Of a stretch of DNA of 50,823 nucleotides, positions 44,773-50,823 are shown piece by piece. This stretch comes from Candidatus Rikenella faecigallinarum (lineage in GTDB: Bacteria > Bacteroidota > Bacteroidia > Bacteroidales > Rikenellaceae). The DNA is taken from the NCBI GenBank assembly GCA_019113395.1, contig DXHL01000030.1:1-50823 (forward strand), written 5' to 3'. Made by a program: the position numbers and the translations under genes. The first letter of the stretch is position 1, and each line of letters begins with the position of its first letter. The notes under the pieces are model-generated. The model did no database searches and was not told the origin of the DNA. It worked only from the letters and a program-made list of their open reading frames with translations.

Positions 44773-45399
44773 ATGTCAGTGATTGCCTACCTCCGAGTCA
44801 GCACCGAGAAACAGCACATCGAAAACCAGATGAACGAAATCAAACGATTTGCTGAAAGTCGCGGTCTAACCATTGACCGCTGGGTCACTGATACCGTCAG
44901 CGGGAAAACACGCAACAAGGACCGCAAACTGGGGTCTCTGCTGCGCCACATGCGCAGCGGAGACACCCTTATTATCACCGAGATATCCCGCCTGAGCAGG
45001 ACACTCACCGAAATCATGGCCATCATGGGACGCTGTCTGGAGAAAAACATCACCCTCTACAGCACCAAAGACGGCTATGCCTTTGACAACAGCATCAACA
45101 GCAAGGTACTGGCCTTTGCCTTCGGCCTGGTCGCCGAAATCGAGCACAATCTTATCTCCATGCGCACCAAAGAGGCCCTGGCATTACGGCGCGCCGAAGG
45201 AGTACGCATCGGCAGACCCACAGGAAGCAAAGTCAAGTTGCGGATTTTAATTAAAAATCGAAAACGGATAGCCGACATGTTGGAAGCCGGACATACGGTC
45301 GCCCACATCTGTCGGACATTTAACGTATCACGGACCGTCTACTACACGTTCCGGAAATCCTACGGTAACACTTTGGAACAATCGAAACAGGGTGCGTAA
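44773..45399 (+). CDS. serine recombinase, Mpi-like DNA invertase
   Basis: A 208-residue protein from ATG 44773 (MSVIAYLRVSTEKQ); a 25-codon upstream extension is not family-like. The catalytic Ser is in YLRVSTEKQ (residue 10), with the active-site arginine region LIITEISRLSRTLTE (about 70-85), the long E-helix FAFGLVAEIEHNLISMRTKE (about 115), and a C-terminal helix-turn-helix VAHICRTFNVSRTVYYTFRK. It resembles Mpi of Bacteroides fragilis, a global invertase of capsule promoters. It is not next to any cassette; a role in FISUMP switching is only a hypothesis. Confidence 0.88.
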   Translation: MSVIAYLRVSTEKQHIENQMNEIKRFAESRGLTIDRWVTDTVSGKTRNKDRKLGSLLRHMRSGDTLIITEISRLSRTLTEIMAIMGRCLEKNITLYSTKDGYAFDNSINSKVLAFAFGLVAEIEHNLISMRTKEALALRRAEGVRIGRPTGSKVKLRILIKNRKRIADMLEAGHTVAHICRTFNVSRTVYYTFRKSYGNTLEQSKQGA

Positions 45400-45422
45400 C
45401 CCGCAACCGTCCGAATGTGTTG

Positions 45423-45458
45423 TACGGGAGCAGCCTGTGCTGGCTGCTCCCGTATTTA
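45423..45458 (+). terminator. terminator of the invertase gene
   Basis: TACGGGAGCAGCC pairs with GGCTGCTCCCGTA, followed by TTTATT. Confidence 0.8.
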
Positions 45459-45499
45459 TTCCACTGCTTCACGAAGACATACAAAAAAAAAGAGCACGC

Positions 45500-45536
45500 A
45501 AAAAAAGAGCACGGGGAGAACCACCACCCCGTGCTC
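45500..45536 (-). terminator. terminator of the BtuG-like gene
   Basis: On the minus strand GAGCACGGGG pairs with CCCCGTGCTC and is followed by TTTTTTT. Confidence 0.8.
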
Positions 45537-45618
45537 ATACCGCTCTCCCCTAAGGGAGCCCGGCTTCACGAATAAAAACCTTACACTACAAAAGTTTTTA
45601 TCTTTATCTTCACATGCG

Positions 45619-46707
45619 CTATTGCAGCTTATTGACAAAGGCTACCGTATTGGCTGCATTGCCCACACCGGTAACAGGAGTCAGCGCATTGCCCTTTTCG
45701 TCAAACGGAAGAATCGTGCTGGTTTTGTAATCTGCCTCCACCTTAGACACATAGACATAACCGTTGAGCGGATTGACATTGACACCATTATAGGAGACCC
45801 CTTCTTCGCTGAGCATTTCGGTTTTGTCGCCGGAACGCAAATCCAATTTCACCAACGTAGAGGTCATTTTGTACGACTCGTCATACGCCGTATTGACCCC
45901 ATACAAAATTTGTCCGTTAATGGCCAGGCGCTGCACCTCTACTCCCTCCAGGGTGGTGTAAGTCTTCTGCGTCAAGTCCAGTTTATGGAGCGCAGCCGGA
46001 GCAATCGGCGTAAAGGTTGCATCATAAACCGTCCACGTAGCCAAATAGACCGTCTGGTCGTCGGCCACGGCCAGTTCGCACGGATTGGTCGGCACGGTAA
46101 TATCGCCTTTTGAGGAGAAAGTAGCCACGTCATAAAGGGTTACCGTTTTTCCGGTTCCCTGACCCGAATTGGCCACCACCAGCGTATGTTCACCAACGGC
46201 TACAATACCTTCACAAGCCGTGAACGAACCGCCATACGGCGTATAATCCACCGCAAAAGTGGTCGTATCGATACGAGCCACCTGACCGCTGTAAAGCGAT
46301 ACATAGACCTTGCCGGCTGCATAAGTCACATTGCGCGGTTCACGTCTCAGGCCATCCTCGGTACCCATGTCGATTTCCTGGAGAATTTCGCCCGTCGAAG
46401 CATTCAGCACCACCACTTTGTTCGACATATCAACCGCCACGTACAATTTGGAACCGTACACCTTCATATCATTGGCCGTATTTCCCAGCACGGCTTCCGG
46501 ATTGGCTGTTTCAAAGCGATTGGTCGCCGTCTGCGTACTCAGGTCGTAATAGTAGAGCGTCGAATTGTCGACCCCGAAACTACCTTCACCCAAAATCCAG
46601 TATCCTTGTGTTTTGGGTGAAGGAATCGTTACGCTTCCTCCGTTGTTGTTACAGCTGAATAAAAGTGCAGAGGCCGCCAGGGCCAGCATCAGGTTGATTT
46701 TTTTCAT
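45619..46707 (-). CDS. BtuG-like cobalamin-binding propeller lipoprotein (DUF5074)
   Basis: A 362-residue lipoprotein from ATG 46707 (MKKINLMLALAASALLFSC). The mature part is a DUF5074/YncE-like seven-bladed beta-propeller: GYWILGEGSFGVDNSTLYYY, NDMKVYGSKLYVAVDMSNKV, VTYAAGKVYVSLYSGQVARI, VEQ-like blade repeats to the end. BtuG proteins of Bacteroides bind vitamin B12 at the cell surface and pass it to BtuB. The cobalamin riboswitch directly upstream strongly supports this assignment. No BtuB or other B12 gene adjoins it; a terminator follows. Confidence 0.82.
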   Translation of the reverse strand: MKKINLMLALAASALLFSCNNNGGSVTIPSPKTQGYWILGEGSFGVDNSTLYYYDLSTQTATNRFETANPEAVLGNTANDMKVYGSKLYVAVDMSNKVVVLNASTGEILQEIDMGTEDGLRREPRNVTYAAGKVYVSLYSGQVARIDTTTFAVDYTPYGGSFTACEGIVAVGEHTLVVANSGQGTGKTVTLYDVATFSSKGDITVPTNPCELAVADDQTVYLATWTVYDATFTPIAPAALHKLDLTQKTYTTLEGVEVQRLAINGQILYGVNTAYDESYKMTSTLVKLDLRSGDKTEMLSEEGVSYNGVNVNPLNGYVYVSKVEADYKTSTILPFDEKGNALTPVTGVGNAANTVAFVNKLQ

Positions 46708-46879
46708 TACCATCAATTTATGTTAGTCAAGGTTTACTTTCCAGGCATTTGCACGCGACATACCGACACGGAGCCAGTCCCGGAGTATCCATCCGGTCTC
46801 TCCGTCCACCATGTGCGGGTTGTCACAGTGAAAATCATTCGGGCATTCTCCGCACCAAACCCACGAGTGCGAAAAACCG

Positions 46880-47110
46880 TGTAATGGCAAGGCAGGTCTT
46901 CTGACTCACCCCGCAGAGCACCGGACGTTGCCTTCCCATTCCGCAGCCCGCCACAAACAGGCGGAAGAACAGTGGCCAAGAGATAGAATGTCCGTCTCTG
47001 GTCGGCCTGTCGCACGAGGACAGGCGGGGTTTACAGCAGCGGGGACTGTCCGGGACTCTCACCCGGTTCCCTTTTCATCGCCCGTTCGGGTCATTGCAAC
47101 CCTCGAAACG
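46880..47110 (-). ncRNA. cobalamin (B12) riboswitch
   Basis: The minus strand carries the conserved B12-box features in order: GGGAACCGGGTGAGAGTCCC, GACAGTCCCCGCTGCTGTAA, the P6-region stems, and the 3' GTCAGAAGACCTGCCT. It lies about 170 nt before the BtuG-like start, so cobalamin should lower that gene's expression. The exact ends are approximate. Confidence 0.92.
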
Positions 47111-47132
47111 TTCAGCGAACCGTTGCCGGGGA

Positions 47133-47163
47133 CAAAGATAGTTGCTTTTTCAAAACCCGCAAA
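47133..47163 (-). promoter_or_regulatory. promoter of the riboswitch/BtuG-like transcript
   Basis: Minus strand TTTG (47160-47163), 19-base spacer, TATCTTTG (47133-47140): an exact Bacteroidota promoter. Transcription starts near 47126, about 16 nt before the riboswitch. Confidence 0.75.
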
Positions 47164-47174
47164 CAGAAAAAATG

Positions 47175-47182
47175 TATCTTTG
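47175..47182 (+). promoter_or_regulatory. -7 element of the serine dehydratase gene
   Basis: TATCTTTG, 32 bp before the ATG and divergent from the riboswitch promoter. No clear -33 element. Confidence 0.45.
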
Positions 47183-47213
47183 AATATTCATTGAGCAACC
47201 TAGTAGAACCGCA

Positions 47214-48419
47214 ATGGAATCAATCAAAGGTATATACCGCATTGGCCACGGGCCCTCCAGCAGCCACACGATGGGGCCGCGACGTGCTGCACAGGAGTTT
47301 TTGGCCAGAAACAGCGGAGCCAAACGTTTCGAGGTCACGCTGTATGGAAGTTTGGCCGCAACGGGACGGGGTCACTTGACCGACCGCGCCATTCTGTCGG
47401 TGCTGGAACCCGAAGCGCCTACGACCATTCATTGGAAAGCCGATGTCTTTCTGCCGTTCCACCCCAACGGGATGTTGTTCGAGAGTTACTTCGGCGAGAG
47501 CAACACCCCGCGCGAACAGTGGCACATATACAGCGTAGGCGGTGGTGCCCTGGCTAACGAAGAGAGCACGGCACAACAGCCCGAAATGATTTACGAGATG
47601 AACACCATTGCCGAGATTCAGGCGTGGTGCGACCGCACGGGATGCTCCTACTGGGAGTATGTCGAGCAGTGCGAAGGGCCCCAAATCTGGGACTACCTGG
47701 ACCGGGTGTGGAATGTGATGCAGGCCGCCATCCGCCGGGGACTCGAGGCCGAAGGGGTTTTACCCGGCGGCTTGGGTGTCCGCCGCAAAGCCGGAGACTA
47801 CTACATCCGCTCCAAAGGCTACTCCGAAGCGATGCGCAGCCGTGGACTTATCTATGCCTATGCGCTGGCCACCTCGGAAGAGAATGCCGCGGGAGGCGAG
47901 ATTGTAACGGCTCCCACATGCGGTTCGTCGGGCGTGCTGCCCGCCGTGCTGTTCCACCTCCAGCAAACCCGCGAATTTATCCGTCCGCGCATGCTGCGGG
48001 CACTGGCCACGGCCGGGCTCTTTGGCAACGTCGTCAAACACAACGCCTCCATCTCGGGGGCCGAAGTGGGCTGTCAGGGTGAAGTGGGCGTAGCCTGCGC
48101 CATGGCTGCCGCCGCCTCGTGCCAGCTCTTCGGAGGAACCCCCGCACAAATCGAATACGCAGCCGAAATGGGACTCGAACACCACCTGGGACTCACCTGC
48201 GACCCGATATGCGGTCTCGTGCAGATACCCTGCATCGAACGCAATGCCTATGCGGCGGCACGTGCCCTCGACTCCAATATATATGCCACCTATTCGGACG
48301 GGAAACATCGCGTCAGTTTCGACCGCGTGGTCGATGTGATGCGCCAAACGGGCCACGACCTGCCCAGCCTCTACAAAGAGACGGCCGAGGGAGGACTGGC
48401 CAAAGATTTTGCGCACTAA
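47214..48419 (+). CDS. sdaA: L-serine ammonia-lyase (iron-sulfur type)
   Basis: A 401-residue single-chain enzyme with the beta domain (ESIKGIYRIGHGPSSSHTMG, residues 2-21) fused to the catalytic alpha domain. The alpha domain shows APTCGSSGVLPAVL (about 240) and the cluster cysteines in EVGCQGEVGVACAMA (about 285) and GLTCDPICGLVQIPC (about 325). It converts L-serine to pyruvate and ammonia using a [4Fe-4S] cluster. Confidence 0.94.
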   Translation: MESIKGIYRIGHGPSSSHTMGPRRAAQEFLARNSGAKRFEVTLYGSLAATGRGHLTDRAILSVLEPEAPTTIHWKADVFLPFHPNGMLFESYFGESNTPREQWHIYSVGGGALANEESTAQQPEMIYEMNTIAEIQAWCDRTGCSYWEYVEQCEGPQIWDYLDRVWNVMQAAIRRGLEAEGVLPGGLGVRRKAGDYYIRSKGYSEAMRSRGLIYAYALATSEENAAGGEIVTAPTCGSSGVLPAVLFHLQQTREFIRPRMLRALATAGLFGNVVKHNASISGAEVGCQGEVGVACAMAAAASCQLFGGTPAQIEYAAEMGLEHHLGLTCDPICGLVQIPCIERNAYAAARALDSNIYATYSDGKHRVSFDRVVDVMRQTGHDLPSLYKETAEGGLAKDFAH

Positions 48420-48480
48420 CACCAGTCGGGTGCGCCTCTGCCCGGCCACCCAACCGGCACCAAACGCACAAGGTGTTTTC

Positions 48481-48512
48481 TTTCGATATTTCCACTACAA
48501 ATCCTATCTTTG
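48481..48512 (+). promoter_or_regulatory. promoter of ftsE
   Basis: TTTC (48481-48484), 20-base spacer, TATCTTTG (48505-48512), only 8 bp before the ATG, so the leader would be very short. Confidence 0.45.
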
Positions 48513-48520
48513 TCGCTGCT

Positions 48521-49216
48521 ATGATGCAGGAACGTCCTTCACTCCAACTCTCCGATGCGGTTATCTTTCAGAAAAACACCCGCCGCGAAGTCCTTCGGGA
48601 TGTGAATCTGTATGCCTATCCGGGTGAAATGATTTATCTGGTCGGACGCATCGGCAGCGGGAAAAGCAGTCTGCTCAAAACCCTTTACGGGGAGTTGCCG
48701 CTGCTTGTCGGACGTGGACAAATTGCAGGCTTTGCCCTCCATAACCTTCCCCGAAAACAAGTCCCCTATCTGCGCCGCCAATTGGGCATTGTTTTTCAGG
48801 ATGCCACGCTGCTGGAAGAGTGTACGGTCTATCAAAACATGGAGTTCGTACTGCGTGCCACGGACTGGCGCGACGCTGCGGCTATCGACAACCGCATCTG
48901 GTACGCCCTCCAACTGACCGACATGGACCACAAGGCACAGGCCTACCCCCATCAACTGTCGGGCGGGGAACGCCAGCGCGCCGGCATAGCCCGCGCCCTG
49001 CTCAACAATCCGCAAATCGTACTGGCCGATGAACCGACGGCCAACCTCGACCCCAATGCCAGCCAAGAGGTGATGGAACTATTCCAAAACATTGCCAGCG
49101 AGGGCCGAACGGTGATTATTTCCACCCACAACATAACCCATGTCCGCCAATATCCGGGTCGGGTGTGGCTGTTGGAAGAGGGCTACGTCTCGGAAATGGA
49201 CCCCGAGCAGTTCTAA
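48521..49216 (+). CDS. ftsE: cell-division ABC transporter ATP-binding protein FtsE
   Basis: A 231-residue ABC ATPase from ATG 48521 (MMQERPSLQL). Walker A GRIGSGKSSLLK (about 44), Q-loop GIVFQDATLLEE, signature LSGGERQRAGIARAL (about 145), Walker B IVLADEPTANLD and H-loop ISTHN. The match to FtsE is close (VFQD, TVYQNMEFVLRAT). With FtsX it regulates peptidoglycan hydrolysis at the septum. ftsX is not adjacent here. Confidence 0.87.
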   Translation: MMQERPSLQLSDAVIFQKNTRREVLRDVNLYAYPGEMIYLVGRIGSGKSSLLKTLYGELPLLVGRGQIAGFALHNLPRKQVPYLRRQLGIVFQDATLLEECTVYQNMEFVLRATDWRDAAAIDNRIWYALQLTDMDHKAQAYPHQLSGGERQRAGIARALLNNPQIVLADEPTANLDPNASQEVMELFQNIASEGRTVIISTHNITHVRQYPGRVWLLEEGYVSEMDPEQF

Positions 49217-49309
49217 CACGCCCTATCTTCCATAACCGATTCAACACCTTTCACCACCTCTGCCTTTCGTTGTTGTGACGAACACGGATAATATCTTCCA
49301 AAACTTTCG

Positions 49310-49317
49310 TATCTTTG
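49310..49317 (+). promoter_or_regulatory. -7 element of ssrA
   Basis: TATCTTTG, 40 bp before the mature 5' end of tmRNA. The -33 region is unclear. Confidence 0.5.
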
Positions 49318-49357
49318 CAGCGGAGTTTGTAGCTATTTTCTCCAATAATGGACTATC

Positions 49358-49762
49358 GGGGCTGACCGGTTTTGACAGCGGGTTATGAGTCTCGAAGTAA
49401 GCATGCCGAGCGTTGTAAGGGCTCTCGTTAATCGGAACTTTCAAACTACAAATGGCAATAATAGCTACGCACTCGCTGCGTAATTTTACCAAGTAAAATT
49501 ACCTTAATCCGCCCGGTTCAGACTACCGGGCCGACGAGTACCCGTTCGGCAGGGACCGCTTTTAGCCCTGTCGGGCAATGGGTATCATTCAATTAAAAGA
49601 TAGCTTGCGGGGTGTCCGGCTCCGTGGGCGAAACTCAACGGACTACGGAATGGGTTCGGGTGTCTCCCCCCTGGCCTTTTCCCGACAATCAAGCGGAGAC
49701 TAAGCATGTAGAAAGCTTTGGGGTTCCTCGTTTGGACGAGGGTTCGATTCCCTCCAGCTCCA
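49358..49762 (+). ncRNA. ssrA: transfer-messenger RNA
   Basis: About 405 nt. The 5' end GGGGCTGACCGG and 3' end CCTCCAGCTCCA pair to form the alanyl acceptor stem, and the 3' part has a T arm GGGTTCGATTCCC. The tag reading frame runs from a GGC resume codon (49454) to TAA (49481-49483) and encodes GNNSYALAA, matching the Bacteroidota G-x-x-x-YALAA pattern. It rescues stalled ribosomes and tags the unfinished proteins for proteolysis. Confidence 0.95.
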
Positions 49763-49768
49763 CTGTCA

Positions 49769-49805
49769 CAGCCGCTCCGAACGTTTCGGAGCGGCTGTAT
49801 TTTTA
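49769..49805 (+). terminator. terminator of ssrA
   Basis: A 13-bp stem (CAGCCGCTCCGAA / TTCGGAGCGGCTG) with a 3-base loop, followed by TATTTTTA. Confidence 0.85.
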
Positions 49806-49948
49806 TACCATTTTTATATCTCTGTCATTCAAGGTCTGCGGGATGCGCCGTAAGGCACTATCACTGGATGAGGAGCTCCACTCTGCCATCGCTGGGCACT
49901 CGAGCCGACTCGTGTCTGTCAGTAGAGTGCGACTTCGTCAGAAGTCGT

Positions 49949-50003
49949 GCAGGCCGAAGCCGCCCCATGCGGAGGCCTGCTCTGAAGCGAGCATGCTCCC
50001 TGG
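49949..50003 (+). repeat. structured two-hairpin element, copy B
   Basis: Hairpin 1 is GCAGGCC-GAAG-CCGC-CCCAT-GCGG-A-GGCCTGC; hairpin 2 is GCTC-TGAAGC-GAGC; then ATGCTCCCTGG. It matches copy A at 13369-13422 in layout, with inner stems changed on both sides (CCACC/GGTGG to CCGC/GCGG; GCGC/GCGC to GCTC/GAGC). No gene is seen in 49806-50167. Confidence 0.5.
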
Positions 50004-50020
50004 TATTGCTCGGTTCAGGG

Positions 50021-50180
50021 TTTCCCCGCTTGGGGTTTATCTGCTCTTTGCGCTCTCTTCCCTCCGGGAGAGGCTGAGCTGCTCCCTGCGCCTTCCCCCT
50101 CTTCCCCTACACGGATACCCCTGCGGATTACTCCCCCCTTATCCCGCTCCTTCGATTTCCCCTCACGCTACTCCTGGATG
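50021..50180 (-). repeat. shared 3' segment of cassette 3
   Basis: Third copy of the cassette-downstream segment, nearly identical to 13141-13305 and 15984-16146. It starts TTTCCCCGCTTGGGG on the plus strand rather than TTCCTCGCTTGGGG. Confidence 0.85.
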
Positions 50181-50823
50181 CAACGGATGGAAAAGCCCTG
50201 CCCTCGATTTGGCGCTTTGGTAAGTCTGTCAATCGTGCTCATGTTAAAATTGATGCGGCATGCTCCTGTGTCAACAATATCTGCAGTAGAAGACCAGTAA
50301 TAGCCAGAGTATCCAACATGAGCAAGAAGACCTCCAGTGCAGGGACGATGCCCTGCTGCAGGATACCATGCTATGTTATCATACACACGGCCATTTTGGC
50401 ATGTGTTGTTTCCGGAGGTAATCTGTTTTCCTTGGATATAATATAGAAAAGTAGTTATAGAAAAATCCCCCCAAGTGCCATCCGGGGGAGTTATCCAACC
50501 TTTGGGACAAGGGTCGTAATTACTCTTTGCAAGACTACCATCATTCCATAAAGCGTCGTTTTGAAAATTCTGGTTATTGGTATACCAATCAGAACTACTG
50601 GTAATGAATGTCAGGGGGAATTTAATAGAGTAGATTTTTGACGTATTCCCGTTCAATACCCCTGCTGTAGTAATACTTATTTTCCTATATCCGGTACCAT
50701 CTTCTGGTAATTTAGTAGTCCCGTCAGCTCCATAAATTGGAATAGTAGTTGCATTTTGGTAAGTTCTTTCTTGCGTTGTCGTGCTGCCGTCGGCACCCGG
50801 AAAAGCGTCCTTGCGGCCCCACT
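50168..50823 (-). pseudogene. silent FISUMP C-terminal cassette 3 (5' border cut by window end)
   Basis: The frame is open from the window edge to the TAG at 50168-50170, ending FSIRCIQE. At the edge it reads into the 63-bp repeat (50777-50823), in the same frame as the expressed gene. FISUMP landmarks: NTSKIYSIKFPLTFITS, SDWYTNNQNFQND, YDPCPKGWITPPDGTWGDF, AWYPAAGHRPC. Core differs from cassettes 1 and 2. Whether an upstream start or host gene exists beyond 50823 cannot be seen; by analogy with the other two it is probably a silent donor. Confidence 0.7.
50777..50823 (-). repeat. 63-bp repeat, partial copy at cassette 3
   Basis: 47 bp of the repeat are visible before the window ends, with several substitutions (e.g. 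GACGCTTTTCCGGG). It is the most diverged of the four copies. Confidence 0.75.

Noticed and set aside
49949-50003. Possible CRISPR or IS end made of short hairpins
   Set aside because: Only two distant copies, no regular spacing, no cas or transposase gene; reported as a structured repeat instead.
49612-50223. A plus-strand frame covering the 3' half of tmRNA and the cassette 3 flank
   Set aside because: It overlaps the tmRNA acceptor half and the conserved noncoding 3' segment; no protein-like features.

Overview
The window looks like a chromosome segment of a GC-rich member of the Bacteroidales, plausibly Rikenellaceae/Alistipes. This is inferred from gene content and not proven. Supporting signs are fimbrillin-type and FISUMP lipoproteins, the Bacteroidota promoter pattern (TTTG, then 19-20 bases, then TAnnTTTG) upstream of several genes, an Mpi-like serine invertase, DUF3822/DUF4491 proteins, a BtuG-type propeller lipoprotein under a cobalamin riboswitch, a small histone-H1-like protein, and a tmRNA whose tag ends in SYALAA.

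Layout. 1-2924 (minus): a two-gene fimbrial lipoprotein operon with a clear promoter. The second gene, cut by the window start, ends in a FISUMP domain. 3.3-12.5 kb: housekeeping genes (DoxX, CPA2 antiporter with stress domain, AI-2E permease, tRNA-Asp, rsmD, DUF3822, RecD-like helicase, rplS, surE). 12.5-17.2 kb: two promoterless FISUMP C-terminal cassettes, one directly after surE (plus) and one directly after an osmC-like gene (minus), with guaB and a thioesterase between them. 17.4-26 kb: a synthase-dependent exopolysaccharide operon (HEAT-like membrane protein, GT2 synthase, TPR/outer-membrane barrel, DUF4838 enzyme, DUF1573 lipoprotein) carrying two apparent lesions. 26-42 kb: phosphoesterase, GH95-like enzyme, lrgAB, gdhA, a duplicated GIY-YIG protein, GH2 beta-galactosidase, a BrkB-like membrane protein, exported proteins, catalase, DUF4491, DUF2461, histone-like protein. 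42-49.8 kb: fimbrial-anchor-like lipoprotein, three tRNAs, DUF2148 protein, Mpi-like invertase, riboswitch plus BtuG-like gene, serine dehydratase, ftsE, tmRNA. 50.0-50.8 kb: a third FISUMP cassette, cut by the window end.

Most interesting system. Four loci share a 63-bp coding repeat that begins at exactly the same base (TTTGGTTTG). In the expressed gene it lies in frame at codon 535. In the three cassettes it opens a startless reading frame of about 650 bp that encodes a different FISUMP C-terminus ending in CVQE or CIQE, followed by a shared ~160-bp downstream segment. The expressed copy and cassette 1 are in inverted orientation, so one inversion across the 63-bp repeats would join the expressed promoter and N-terminus in frame to cassette 1. 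The inference is a chromosomally dispersed shufflon or cassette-exchange system that varies the C-terminal domain of a surface fimbrial protein. The invertase at 44.8 kb is a candidate enzyme but unproven.
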